A stretch of 64,000 nt of DNA. It comes from Pseudomonas saliphila (lineage in GTDB: Bacteria; Pseudomonadota; Gammaproteobacteria; Pseudomonadales; Pseudomonadaceae). The stretch is taken from the NCBI RefSeq assembly GCF_008638345.1, contig NZ_VTVA01000019.1, forward strand, positions 19,261 to 83,260, written 5' to 3'. This document shows positions 41,564-50,862 of the stretch, piece by piece. Below the pieces are notes generated by a model. The model searched no databases. It worked only from the letters and a program-made list of their open reading frames with translations, and was not told where the DNA came from. Each line of letters starts with the position of its first letter. The stretch's first letter is position 1. Both the position numbers and the translations under genes were made by a program.

Positions 41564-43705
41564 ATGTCCAGTATAGAAGCCTTTGCCGAAACACTCGGTA
41601 GTTATCTTGAGCCGGAGCAGGTCAACCTGGTCCGGCGCGCCTACTTCTATGCGGAGCAGGCGCATGACGGTCAGACCCGCCGTAGCGGTGAGCCTTATGT
41701 CACCCATCCGTTAGCCGTAGCCAATATTCTCGCTGGCATGCACATGGACCACCAGAGTCTCATGGCGGCCATGCTGCACGATGTTATCGAAGACACCGGG
41801 ATCCCCAAGGATGCGCTGATCAACCAATTCGGCGAGACGGTGGCTGAACTGGTCGACGGCGTCAGCAAGCTGACCCAGATGACCTTCGAGACCAAGGCCG
41901 AAGCTCAGGCAGAAAACTTTCAGAAAATGGCGCTGGCAATGGCGCGCGATATTCGCGTGATCCTGGTCAAGCTCGCCGACCGGCTGCACAACATGCGCAC
42001 CCTGGGTGCCCTGTCCGCGGAGAAGCGCCGACGGATCGCCAAGGAGACTCTGGAGATCTACGCGCCAATAGCCAATCGCCTGGGCATGCACAGCCTCAGC
42101 ACCGAATTTGAGGACCTGGGATTCAAGGCGATGTATCCGCTGCGCTCCCGGATGATTGACCGCGCTGTGCGCAGCGCCCGAGGACACCGCAAGGAGCTGC
42201 TGGGCAAGATCCTCGGTACCCTGGAGGACTGCCTCGAACGCGAAGGCTTGCCGGGTAAGGTCATGGGCCGCGAAAAGCACCTCTACGGTATCTATCAGAA
42301 GATGCGCGGCAAGCGTAAAGCCTTCACCGAGATCATGGACGTCTACGCGTTCCGCATCATCGTCGACAAGCCAGACACCTGCTACCGCGTACTGGGCGCA
42401 GTGCACAGCCTCTACAAGCCATTCCCAGGTCGCTTCAAGGATTACATTGCGATCCCCAAGTCCAATGGCTACCAGTCCCTGCACACCACTCTATTCGGCC
42501 TGCATGGCGTTCCGATTGAAATCCAGATCCGCACCGAGGAGATGGAAGAGCTCGCCAACAACGGCATCGCCGCCCATTGGGCCTACAAGTCCAATGATGA
42601 GGTGGTCAACGGTAACCACGCGCGGACACGCAAATGGCTCAAGGGCGTGCTGGAACTGCAACAACGCGCGGGCAATTCGCTGGAATTCATCGAGAACGTC
42701 AAGATCGATCTGTTCCCCGACGAGGTGTACATCTTTACGCCCAAGGGCCGGATCATGGAGCTGCCCAAAGGCGCGACGCCGGTTGATTTTGCCTACGCGG
42801 TGCATACCGATGTCGGCAACAGCTGTATTGCCTGCCGCGTCAATCGCCGGCTGGCGCCGTTGTCCGAGCCGCTTCAGAGTGGCCAGACGGTAGAAATCAT
42901 CACCGCGGCGGGCGCTCGTCCAAATCCCGCCTGGCTGAGCTTCGTGATTACCGGCAAGGCGCGCGGCAACATCCGCCACTTCCTCAAGCACCAACGGCAT
43001 TCCGAATCCATTGTGCTCGGCGAGCGCCTGCTCGATAAGGTGCTGGCCAGTTTCAACACCCGGCTTGAAGACATCTCTGGCGCCAGGATTGCGCAGGTAC
43101 TGCAGGATTCCCGCGTGCCGTCCATGGACGACCTGCTGGCTGACATCGGTCTGGGCAACCGGATGGCCTATGTGGTCGCCCGTAGACTGCTCGCCAGCGA
43201 AGCGGCTCCCAGTGCTGAGCAAGCGGCAGCCGAGGCGCAGGAAGCATCGAAAATCAGCGAGCTGCCGTTGGCCATACGCGGCACTGAAGGCCTGGTGGTA
43301 AGCTTTGCGCGCTGCTGCAACCCGATCCCCGGCGATCCGATAGTCGGATTTCTGTCCTCGGGAAAAGGTATGGTGATTCATCAGGCCAACTGCCGGAATC
43401 TGGCAGATAACCGCCATAACGAAGAGAAGATCCTGCATCTCACCTGGGACAAAGACGTCACCGGCGAATTTACCGTGGAGCTGCGCGTCGAGCTGGAACA
43501 CCAACGCGGCATCATCGCCCAGCTCGCCACCGGCATTGCCATGGCCGACGCCAGTATCGACAAGATCAGCGTTGACGAGCGCGACGGGCGTACCAGCGTA
43601 GTCCAGTTGGTCATCCGCGTCCGCGATCGCCTGCATTTATCTCAACTCATCAAGCGCATTCGCGCACAAAGCGGCGTGCTGCGCATGACCCGAATGAAAA
43701 ACTGA
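41564..43705 (+). CDS. spoT: Bifunctional (p)ppGpp synthetase/hydrolase SpoT
   Basis: 713 aa. The N-terminal HD hydrolase domain is intact (His in THPLAVAN near 48 and HD at 72-73 within LHDVIEDTG), so the protein can degrade ppGpp, which sets it apart from RelA. The synthetase domain (about 240-355, [10 protein letters not shown] and [10 protein letters not shown]), TGS (about 387-447), helical region and C-terminal ACT domain (about 637-710) follow. Place after rpoZ is standard for spoT. It is followed by ridA after 14 bases. Confidence 0.97.
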   Translation: MSSIEAFAETLGSYLEPEQVNLVRRAYFYAEQAHDGQTRRSGEPYVTHPLAVANILAGMHMDHQSLMAAMLHDVIEDTGIPKDALINQFGETVAELVDGVSKLTQMTFETKAEAQAENFQKMALAMARDIRVILVKLADRLHNMRTLGALSAEKRRRIAKETLEIYAPIANRLGMHSLSTEFEDLGFKAMYPLRSRMIDRAVRSARGHRKELLGKILGTLEDCLEREGLPGKVMGREKHLYGIYQKMRGKRKAFTEIMDVYAFRIIVDKPDTCYRVLGAVHSLYKPFPGRFKDYIAIPKSNGYQSLHTTLFGLHGVPIEIQIRTEEMEELANNGIAAHWAYKSNDEVVNGNHARTRKWLKGVLELQQRAGNSLEFIENVKIDLFPDEVYIFTPKGRIMELPKGATPVDFAYAVHTDVGNSCIACRVNRRLAPLSEPLQSGQTVEIITAAGARPNPAWLSFVITGKARGNIRHFLKHQRHSESIVLGERLLDKVLASFNTRLEDISGARIAQVLQDSRVPSMDDLLADIGLGNRMAYVVARRLLASEAAPSAEQAAAEAQEASKISELPLAIRGTEGLVVSFARCCNPIPGDPIVGFLSSGKGMVIHQANCRNLADNRHNEEKILHLTWDKDVTGEFTVELRVELEHQRGIIAQLATGIAMADASIDKISVDERDGRTSVVQLVIRVRDRLHLSQLIKRIRAQSGVLRMTRMKN

Positions 43706-43719
43706 ATTGCGGAGCACTT

Positions 43720-44100
43720 ATGAACAAGCAAGTCATTACCAGTGAAAATGCCCCTGCGGCTATTGGCCCTTATTCCCAGGCTATCAAGGTGGGCAACACT
43801 GTCTACCTGTCCGGCCAGATCCCACTTGATCCGGCTACCATGGAAGTCGTCGAGGGCATGGAGCAGCAAATTTGCCAGGTCTTCGACAACCTGACTGCCG
43901 TGGCTGAAGCCTCGGGCGGCAAGCTGCAGGACATCGTCAAACTGAATATTTTCCTGACCGACCTGAGCCACTTCGGGCTGGTCAACGAGATCATGTCCCG
44001 TTACTTTCAGCAGCCCTACCCCGCGCGCGCAGCGATCGGCGTTGCCGCGCTGCCCAAGGGCGTGCCGGTGGAGATGGACGGCATCATGGTAGTTGGCTGA
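43720..44100 (+). CDS. ridA: RidA family 2-iminobutanoate/2-iminopropanoate deaminase
   Basis: 126 aa. It hydrolyses reactive enamines and imines made by PLP enzymes. The family signature is complete: [13 protein letters not shown] near the start and [15 protein letters not shown] (about 104-118), with the Arg that binds the carboxylate. It is 14 bases after spoT and ends at a strong terminator. Confidence 0.96.
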   Translation: MNKQVITSENAPAAIGPYSQAIKVGNTVYLSGQIPLDPATMEVVEGMEQQICQVFDNLTAVAEASGGKLQDIVKLNIFLTDLSHFGLVNEIMSRYFQQPYPARAAIGVAALPKGVPVEMDGIMVVG

Positions 44101-44133
44101 CCGCTCAGTTTAATCGGTCATGCTGAAACAAGA

Positions 44134-44156
44134 GAGGCGCCTTCGGGCGCCTCTTT
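44134..44156 (+). terminator. Rho-independent terminator after ridA
   Basis: Eight-base perfect stem GAGGCGCC / GGCGCCTC with a TTCG tetraloop, then TTT. It ends the gmk-rpoZ-spoT-ridA run. Confidence 0.88.
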
Positions 44157-44173
44157 CGTTGCTGCAGACGGGG

Positions 44174-44599
44174 TTAATCGTCCAGGCTTTTTTCCAGCGT
44201 GATCTCGGCGTTCAATAGCTTGGAAACCGGGCAACCAGCCTTGGCTTTCTCGGCAATCTCTTCGAACTGCTCCGGCTCAATGCCGGGTATACGCGCCTGA
44301 AGATCGAGATGAACGGCGGTGATGGCGTAACCCTCGTCCAGCTTGTCCAGGGTTACCGACGCCTGGGTGGCAATTTTCTCGGCGGTGAACCCCGCTTCGC
44401 CCAGCAGCATGGAAAACGCCATGGAGAAACAACCTGCGTGGGCAGCGCCTATCAACTCCTCGGGGTTGGTACCCGGGCCATCTTCAAACCGGGTATTAAA
44501 CCCGTAGGGACTGTATTCCAGGGCACCGCTTTCGGTGGATAGCGTGCCCTTGCCTTCCTTGAGACTACCTTCCCAATGCGCTGTTGCGGTCTTGTTCAT
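44174..44599 (-). CDS. OsmC family peroxidase
   Basis: 141 aa. Redox cysteines are at the family positions: AAHAGCFSMA (about C57) and KAGCPVSKLL (about C122). Such proteins reduce organic hydroperoxides with a reactive and a resolving cysteine. It has its own start and lies one gene away from oxyR, but I see no direct link in the DNA. Convergent with ridA across the terminator. Confidence 0.93.
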   Translation of the reverse strand: MNKTATAHWEGSLKEGKGTLSTESGALEYSPYGFNTRFEDGPGTNPEELIGAAHAGCFSMAFSMLLGEAGFTAEKIATQASVTLDKLDEGYAITAVHLDLQARIPGIEPEQFEEIAEKAKAGCPVSKLLNAEITLEKSLDD

Positions 44600-44684
44600 A
44601 GTCGACTCCTCATAGGTTGCGTGGCAAATAACGCCAGACCCTGATGAGACAACTCAATTCCCGGATAGCTCAATGCCGGATCTG

Positions 44685-45527
44685 TTACGCGTCCAGCATC
44701 GTCGCATAGCCCTCACGATAACTCGGATACTGCGGCTCCCAGCCGCTGTCACGCGCCAGCTCATTACTGCAGCGCTTGCTACCGGTCCGCCCGCTGGTCG
44801 GTCCTTCTTCGAGCAGCTTCACACCCAGTTGCTCAGCCAGCCAGCTAGCGACCTCGTGCATCGGTGCCGGCTCGTCGTCCACGCCCAGATAACAGGGTGC
44901 CAGCAGCTCATCCTGTGCGGCCTGCTCCAGCAAATGCTCGAGCAGGGCGGCGGCATCGTCACGGTGAATACGGTTGGTGTACTGCGGCGGCTCCGCCGGC
45001 ACACACAACCCCGCCCGCACCTGTTCAATCAATCGGGTGCGACCTGGGCCATAGATGCCTGCCAGACGCACCACGGCAGCGGGAATTCCGCCGCGCAGGG
45101 CCACATCCTCGGCTTCGATGAGAATCCGCGCGGTGGGCGAATCGGCCAGCGCCGGACTGTTTTCGGTCACCCACTCGCCAGCCGACTGCCCATATACGGC
45201 GGTGCTGGACACCTGCAGCAGGAACTTGGGCTTGCTGCGGCCTGCGCGGGACCAGCTCAGGACGTGCTCCAGACCTTCGACGTAGAGCTTGCGGTACAGC
45301 TCCGGGTCACGCTTGCCAGCAGCCGGGCAATACACCAGATAGTCGATCTTGTCGGGCCAGCCCTCTGGCTTGTCAGGCATGGTGAGATCGGCTGCAATCG
45401 GCTGGATGGTGTCGGGCAGACTGGACGTATTGCGCCGCAGCCCGAACACCTTCCAGCCACGGGCGAGCAATCGCTCAGCCAGGGCTGTGCCCACATCACC
45501 GCAACCCGCTATAACCACCTGTTTCAT
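44685..45527 (-). CDS. NAD-dependent epimerase/dehydratase-like SDR (YeeZ type)
   Basis: 280 aa extended SDR. An N-terminal Rossmann motif AGCGDVGTALAERL (7-20) is clear, as are SSTAVYGQ (about 107-114) and the substrate-side region. The catalytic lysine of the YxxxK pattern is not obvious, so it may be a non-catalytic or atypical member. The substrate is unknown. It diverges from oxyR with about 70 bases between the starts. Confidence 0.82.
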   Translation of the reverse strand: MKQVVIAGCGDVGTALAERLLARGWKVFGLRRNTSSLPDTIQPIAADLTMPDKPEGWPDKIDYLVYCPAAGKRDPELYRKLYVEGLEHVLSWSRAGRSKPKFLLQVSSTAVYGQSAGEWVTENSPALADSPTARILIEAEDVALRGGIPAAVVRLAGIYGPGRTRLIEQVRAGLCVPAEPPQYTNRIHRDDAAALLEHLLEQAAQDELLAPCYLGVDDEPAPMHEVASWLAEQLGVKLLEEGPTSGRTGSKRCSNELARDSGWEPQYPSYREGYATMLDA

Positions 45528-45599
45528 TCTGATTGTTTTCCTCTATCGATCAACCCGTTATGCTGGGCCGGTCTACCTATTGAGCCCCAGTATACCGCC

Positions 45600-46523
45600 A
45601 TGACCCTCACCGAGCTGCGCTACATCGTGACCCTTGCCCAGGAACAGCATTTCGGCCACGCGGCCGAACGCTGCCATGTTTCGCAACCTACGCTGAGTGT
45701 AGGCGTGAAGAAGCTCGAAGAGGAGCTTGGCGTCATGATTTTCGAGCGCAGCAAGAGCGCCGTGCGGGTCACGCCGATCGGCGAGCGCATCGTCTCCCAG
45801 GCGCAGAAGGTGCTGGAAGAAGCGCTGACTATTCGCGAGCTCGCCAGTGCCGGCAAAAACCAGACCTCGACCCCGTTGAAAGTCGGTGCGATCTACACCA
45901 TCGGGCCGTATCTGTTTCCGCATCTGGTCCCGCAGCTGCATCGCGTAGCGCCGGAAATGCCGCTGTATATCGAAGAGAATTTCACACACGTTCTCCGCGA
46001 CAAGTTGCGCAACGGCGAACTGGACGCGATCATCGTCGCTCTGCCCTTCAGTGAGCCGGACATACTGACCCGCCCCCTGTACGACGAGCCCTTCAGCCTG
46101 CTGGTACCCGCTTCGCATCCCTGGGCCAAGCGCGACAAGGTCGATTTGCAGGAACTGGACGATGACAAGCTGTTGTTGCTGGGCGAAGGTCACTGCTTCC
46201 GCGACCAGGTGCTGGAGGCCTGCCCGACCATCCGCAAGGGTGAAGAGCAGCATCGCCACACCACGGTGGAATCCAGTTCACTGGAGACTATCCGGCACAT
46301 GGTCGCCTCGGGCATTGGCATGACGGTGTTGCCAATGTCGGCGGCGGATGACCGCTACTACAGCTCGGATCTGCTGGTGACCAAGGCCTTCACCCCACCG
46401 GCGCCCTATCGCACGGTCGCGGTTGCCTGGCGCGCCAGCTTCCCGCGGCCCAAGGCGGTGGAACTGCTGAGCGACTCGATCCGCCTGTGCTCGGTCAGAA
46501 CCCCGACCAAGGCCGCCGAGTAA
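45600..46523 (+). CDS. oxyR: Hydrogen peroxide sensor OxyR
   Basis: LysR-family activator of catalase and peroxidase genes. 307 aa from the ATG at 45600. The redox cysteines are at the correct spacing: GHCFRDQVLEAC, about C199 and C208. The DNA-binding domain begins MTLTELRYIVTLAQE, standard for OxyR. It is followed by recG after three bases; the oxyR-recG operon is known in P. aeruginosa. A long open frame starting at 44673 in the same frame is only antisense to the YeeZ gene. Confidence 0.96.
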   Translation: MTLTELRYIVTLAQEQHFGHAAERCHVSQPTLSVGVKKLEEELGVMIFERSKSAVRVTPIGERIVSQAQKVLEEALTIRELASAGKNQTSTPLKVGAIYTIGPYLFPHLVPQLHRVAPEMPLYIEENFTHVLRDKLRNGELDAIIVALPFSEPDILTRPLYDEPFSLLVPASHPWAKRDKVDLQELDDDKLLLLGEGHCFRDQVLEACPTIRKGEEQHRHTTVESSSLETIRHMVASGIGMTVLPMSAADDRYYSSDLLVTKAFTPPAPYRTVAVAWRASFPRPKAVELLSDSIRLCSVRTPTKAAE

Positions 46524-46526
46524 ACG

Positions 46527-48611
46527 ATGCACTCTGCGCCGGAACGTACCTCACTGACGGTTCTCAAGGGGATCGGGCCGGCGGTCGCCGAGAAGCTCGA
46601 ACGACTCGGCCTGAAAAGCGTTCAGGACATACTTTTTCATCTTCCGCTGCGCTATCAGGACCGCACCCGCATTACCCCGATCGGTGCGCTTCATCCCGGT
46701 GTCGACGCGGTCATAGAAGGCGTGGTGGCCGGTGCGGATGTTGTCATGGGCCGGCGCAAGAGCCTGCTGGTCAGATTGCAGGATGGCAGTGGCACCATCA
46801 GTCTGCGCTTCTATTATTTTTCCGGCGCCCTGAAAAGCAACCTGCAACGCGGCAGCCACTGGCGCTGCTACGGCGAAGTGCGCCCCGGTGCATCAGGACT
46901 GGAAATCTACCACCCGGAAATGTCCAGCCTCGACAGCGCCCAACCTGCGGCCGTCGAGCAAACACTGACGCCTATCTATCCGGCCACTGAAGGCTTATCC
47001 CAGCAGCGGTTACGCAATCTCAGTGAGGCCGCCTTGCAGTGGCTGGATCAGGGCAACAGCCTGGCTGATCTGTTACCCCCCGCGTTCAGCCAGCAGTACC
47101 GGCTCGCACCGCTACGCGAAGCGATTCATATGCTGCACCGTCCGCCGCCGGATACCGATCTGGAAGCGCTCGAGGAAGGCCGACACTGGGCTCAACACCG
47201 TCTGGCGTTTGAAGAGCTGATGGCGCATCAATTGGTGATGCTGCGCCTGCGCGCCGAGATTCGCTCCCGCGCGGCACCGGTGATGAACGCCAGCGGCGCA
47301 CTGGCGCGCGACTACCTGCGGCAACTTGGCTTTGCGTTGACTGGCGCGCAGCAGCGGGTCGCCGGCGAAGTGGTTGCTGACCTGCAGCAGCCACGGCCGA
47401 TGCTGCGCCTGGTGCAAGGTGATGTGGGTGCTGGCAAGACGGTGGTCGCCGCTCTGGCTGCACTGCACGCACTGGAGTCCGGTTGGCAGGTCGCGCTTAT
47501 GGCGCCAACGGAAATTCTGGCCGAGCAGCACTTCATCAATTTTCAGCGTTGGTTCACGCCGCTGGGCATCTCCGTAGCCTGGATGGCCGGCAAGCTCAAG
47601 GGCAAGGCGCGGGCCAATCAGCTCCAGCTGATCGCGACCGGTGATGCCGCCATGGTGGTGGGCACCCATGCCCTGTTCCAGCCCGAAGTGCAGTTCAACA
47701 ACCTGGGATTGGCGATCATTGATGAGCAGCACCGGTTTGGCGTGCAGCAACGCCTGGCCCTGCGCGACAAGGGTGCCGCGGGACGCTTCTCCCCGCATCA
47801 GCTGATCATGACAGCCACACCCATTCCCCGCACGCTGGCCATGAGCGCCTACGCCGACCTCGATACCTCGGTGCTCGACGAGCTGCCGCCGGGGCGAACC
47901 CCGATCAACACGGTGTTGGTGTCTGATAGCCGCCGCGAAGAAGTGGTCGAGCGCGTGCGCGCCGGCTGCGCCCAGGGTCGCCAGGCCTATTGGGTATGCA
48001 CACTGATTGAAGAGTCCGAGCAGTTACAGGCGCAGGCCGCCGAAGTGACCTGGGCCGAGCTTTGCGAAAGCCTGCCAGAGCTGTCGATTGGCTTGATCCA
48101 TGGCCGCATGAAAGCCGCCGAAAAGGCCGAGATCATGGCCGCGTTCAAGGGCGGCGATCTGCATCTGCTGGTGGCCACTACCGTGATCGAGGTCGGGGTA
48201 GACGTACCCAATGCCAGCCTGATGATCATTGAAAACCCCGAACGCCTGGGGCTAGCACAGCTGCATCAGTTGCGCGGACGCGTCGGTCGCGGCAGTACCG
48301 CGAGCCATTGCGTCTTGCTCTACCACCCACCGTTATCCGCGCTGGGTCGCGAACGGCTGGGCATCATGCGTGAAAGCTCAGATGGGTTCGTCATTGCCGA
48401 AAAAGATCTAGAGCTGCGCGGTCCCGGCGAAGTGCTGGGCACCCGGCAAACCGGCCTGGTGCAGTTTCGTGTCGCCGATCTGGTACGTGACGCGGACCTG
48501 TTGCCGCAGGTGCAGCTCGCCGCCCAGAATCTGGCCCATCAGCATCCCGAGCTGATCCAACCTCTGGTTGATCGCTGGCTCGCTCACGGGCAACAGTTCG
48601 CTCAGGTCTAA
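46527..48611 (+). CDS. recG: ATP-dependent DNA helicase RecG
   Basis: Drives branch migration of stalled forks and Holliday junctions. 694 aa. An N-terminal wedge/OB domain (about 1-200) is followed by Walker A GDVGAGKT (about 297-304), DEQHRFG (about 398-404), TATPIPRT (about 430) and the C-terminal helicase domain with HQLRGRVGR (about 580). It is co-transcribed with oxyR. Confidence 0.97.
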   Translation: MHSAPERTSLTVLKGIGPAVAEKLERLGLKSVQDILFHLPLRYQDRTRITPIGALHPGVDAVIEGVVAGADVVMGRRKSLLVRLQDGSGTISLRFYYFSGALKSNLQRGSHWRCYGEVRPGASGLEIYHPEMSSLDSAQPAAVEQTLTPIYPATEGLSQQRLRNLSEAALQWLDQGNSLADLLPPAFSQQYRLAPLREAIHMLHRPPPDTDLEALEEGRHWAQHRLAFEELMAHQLVMLRLRAEIRSRAAPVMNASGALARDYLRQLGFALTGAQQRVAGEVVADLQQPRPMLRLVQGDVGAGKTVVAALAALHALESGWQVALMAPTEILAEQHFINFQRWFTPLGISVAWMAGKLKGKARANQLQLIATGDAAMVVGTHALFQPEVQFNNLGLAIIDEQHRFGVQQRLALRDKGAAGRFSPHQLIMTATPIPRTLAMSAYADLDTSVLDELPPGRTPINTVLVSDSRREEVVERVRAGCAQGRQAYWVCTLIEESEQLQAQAAEVTWAELCESLPELSIGLIHGRMKAAEKAEIMAAFKGGDLHLLVATTVIEVGVDVPNASLMIIENPERLGLAQLHQLRGRVGRGSTASHCVLLYHPPLSALGRERLGIMRESSDGFVIAEKDLELRGPGEVLGTRQTGLVQFRVADLVRDADLLPQVQLAAQNLAHQHPELIQPLVDRWLAHGQQFAQV

Positions 48612-48727
48612 CCGCTACCTCCTTTTAGTTAGTCGCACTAAGGCTCTAGACCGACAGCAGGAGTGATGGGTGCGTGCTACCATCAGCGCAACGCTTCCCC
48701 GGCGCAATACCGGCAATAAGGAAACCA

Positions 48728-50131
48728 ATGAATAGCCATTCCGCTACTGAAACCGACGGCATCAGCCTGCCGGATCTGATCGAAAAACAGCTGCAACAAC
48801 AGGGCATCAGTTACCGTCTGCGTCCGGCGGGACAGGCCGAAACCACGCCCCGTCGGGTCCAGGCCTGCCTGTTGTCTGATGACGATGGCACCGTGTTGGC
48901 CCTGTTCCCGCGCGATCACCTGCTGGATCTCAAGCGTGTCGGCGAACTGCTCGGCCGCGAGCTCGAGCCGCTGCGTGACCAACGCCTGCAACGACTCCTG
49001 ACCCAGCATCAGTTGCAGCAGTTGCCCGGCCTGCCGATGCTGTTCAACTCTCCGGCGATATTCGAACAAAGCCTTGGGGATGAACCTGTCGTATGGATGG
49101 ACAGCGGCCTCCAGGGCTGGTGCCTCGAACTGGATCAGGCGGATGCCCGCCTCCTGATGGCGAAAGCCAGCTCCGGCCGCTTCTCGGTGCCGCTGAGTAG
49201 CCTGGCCAGCCTGCCTGACGATCCTGAGCAGGATAGTCAGGACTTCAGCAACGCCGTGCGCAATTTCACCGCACTGCGCATGCGCCAGCGCCTTGAAGAG
49301 ACCATCGAGATTCCCCCACTGCCGCAGTCAGCGCAAAAAGTCATGAAGTTGCGGGTCAACCCCGATGCCAGCATCGAAGAACTCGCCGACGTGGTGGAAA
49401 CCGATCCCAGCCTGGCAGCGCAGGTGGTCAGTTGGGCGTCATCGCCTTTCTACGCCGCGCCCGGCAAGATCCGCTCCGTCGAAGATGCCATCAGCCGGGT
49501 ACTGGGTTTCGATCTGGTCATCAATCTGGCGGTGGGCCTGGCGTTGGGCAAGACGTTCACGTTGCCGCGCGACTCAGCGGAGCGCACGACGCCCTACTGG
49601 GAGCAGGCAATCTATACCGCTGCAGTGATTGAGGGACTGGCTCGGGCAATGCCGGTCGCCAAGCGTCCAGAGATGGGGCTGAACTATCTGGCGGGCTTAC
49701 TGCACAACTTCGGGTATCTGGTGCTGGCGTATATCTTTCCACCGCACTTCAAGATGATCTGTCGTCATGTCGAAGCCAACCCGCATGTACCGCCGCATCT
49801 TGTCGACCAGCATCTGCTGGGTGTGACGCGCGACCAGATCGGCAGTTGGCTGATGCGCTACTGGGATATGCCGGCTGAAATATCCACCGCCATCCGCTAC
49901 CAACACGATCCGGACTACCAGGGCGATCTGCATCTGTATGCCAATCTGGCATATCTCAGCCTGGCGCTGCTGAACGAAAGAGGAATAGGCAGCGGCTCTG
50001 AGATGAAGATTCCACCCGCACTGCTGGAACGGCTAGGACTGACTGCGGAAAGCGCTGCGAAGGCAGTGGACAAGGTGTTGGAAGCGCGCGACGCGTTGCG
50101 CACGCTGGTCAACGTCTACCAGCACGGCTGA
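48728..50131 (+). CDS. YbaK-like aminoacyl-tRNA deacylase fused to HDOD domain
   Basis: 467 aa from the ATG at 48728, which has AAGGA upstream. The N-terminal 150 residues look like the YbaK/ProRS editing domain (deacylates mischarged tRNA). The HDOD domain occupies about 200-400 (PPLPQSAQKVMKLRVNPDASIEELADVVE split over about 198-226, then a LLHNFGYLVLAYIF segment near 325). HDOD proteins act in signalling and lack the metal-ligating HD pair of true HD hydrolases. The combination links tRNA editing and signalling; what it does is not clear. It follows recG after about 115 bases. Confidence 0.9.
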   Translation: MNSHSATETDGISLPDLIEKQLQQQGISYRLRPAGQAETTPRRVQACLLSDDDGTVLALFPRDHLLDLKRVGELLGRELEPLRDQRLQRLLTQHQLQQLPGLPMLFNSPAIFEQSLGDEPVVWMDSGLQGWCLELDQADARLLMAKASSGRFSVPLSSLASLPDDPEQDSQDFSNAVRNFTALRMRQRLEETIEIPPLPQSAQKVMKLRVNPDASIEELADVVETDPSLAAQVVSWASSPFYAAPGKIRSVEDAISRVLGFDLVINLAVGLALGKTFTLPRDSAERTTPYWEQAIYTAAVIEGLARAMPVAKRPEMGLNYLAGLLHNFGYLVLAYIFPPHFKMICRHVEANPHVPPHLVDQHLLGVTRDQIGSWLMRYWDMPAEISTAIRYQHDPDYQGDLHLYANLAYLSLALLNERGIGSGSEMKIPPALLERLGLTAESAAKAVDKVLEARDALRTLVNVYQHG

Positions 50132-50165
50132 TATTGATGAGGCGTGGATAAAGCAGGTTCAGAGG

Positions 50166-50210
50166 AAAAACTGCGATCGGAGGCGCGCAGTGATAACACC
50201 GCAGCCTCCG
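50166..50210 (-). terminator. Terminator after the HU gene
   Basis: On the minus strand CGGAGGC (50210-50204) pairs with GCCTCCG (50184-50178), with an inner imperfect stem, and five T follow (50170-50166). It also separates the HU gene from the convergent YbaK-HDOD gene. Confidence 0.65.
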
Positions 50211-50218
50211 ACTACGAC

Positions 50219-50491
50219 TCAATTAACCGAATCCTTTAGGCTTTTGCCTGGCTTGAAGGAAACGGTGTTACTGGCCTTGATCTGAACAGGTTCACCTGTC
50301 TGCGGGTTTTTCCCTGTACGGGCCCCTCGATGTCTCTGCAGAAAGGTCCCGAAACCAACCAGGGTGACGGTGTCTTTCTTGCTTAGCGCCTTGGTGATTT
50401 CATCGAGAACTGCATTAAGTACACGGCTTGCCTGTTCCTTGCTTAGGTCAGCCTTGTCGGCAATTGCCGCGGCGAGATCCGGTTTACGCAT
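50219..50491 (-). CDS. HU family DNA-binding protein
   Basis: 90 aa nucleoid protein from the ATG at 50491. It has the typical helical N-terminus (MRKPDLAAAIADKADLS), a VTLVGFGTF strand (about 42-50) and the DNA-binding arm with RTGKNPQTGEPVQI (about 57-70). Longer in-frame starts upstream are not in the family. In P. aeruginosa an HU-like gene sits in the same place beside rubredoxin reductase. Confidence 0.95.
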   Translation of the reverse strand: MRKPDLAAAIADKADLSKEQASRVLNAVLDEITKALSKKDTVTLVGFGTFLQRHRGARTGKNPQTGEPVQIKASNTVSFKPGKSLKDSVN

Positions 50492-50862
50492 ATAGAGCCT
50501 CGTTATCTGTTGTTGTTTTCCACCGCGTCCTTCGCAGCGGTGCCAGCTGGCCCGCCCCTCTCGGCCGACCTGCGCAGCCAGATCAGCATCGCAGAAGTAG
50601 CGGCTATGCGCCAGCCCTTGATTGTCCCGTCGGCGATAGGACACGTGTTTTTTCCGACAAAAGGCCGATAGTGCCCGGAACGAGCCGCTTTTTTGGGCGA
50701 AACGTCGAGAACCAGATCACGGAAAAACTGAAGGCACGATGAGATCACTGCGTACGGAAAGGCTCTAGCGTGGTGCTTTGATCACGAAAAGGGATTTCGT
50801 GTTGAGCGATCGGCCCGCAGCTGCTGATCAGTGCGGCGAGCCGACGCGTTGGCGGGCTGTGC
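50492..50862. other. 371-base gap between HU and rubredoxin reductase genes
   Basis: No convincing gene on either strand. It must hold the HU promoter (minus strand). At 50783-50801 there is an inverted repeat CACGAAA-N5-TTTCGTG with perfect seven-base arms, flanked by GATC about 15 bases apart on each side, which could be an operator or a terminator-like hairpin for the reductase gene ending at 50863. Confidence 0.6.

Noticed and set aside
42491..43636. Open frame of 381 codons antisense to spoT
   Set aside because: No recognisable family, and spoT is complete with all domains.
44673..45599. Upstream extension of the oxyR frame by 309 codons
   Set aside because: It runs antisense through the YeeZ-type gene and OxyR proteins begin at the ATG at 45600.
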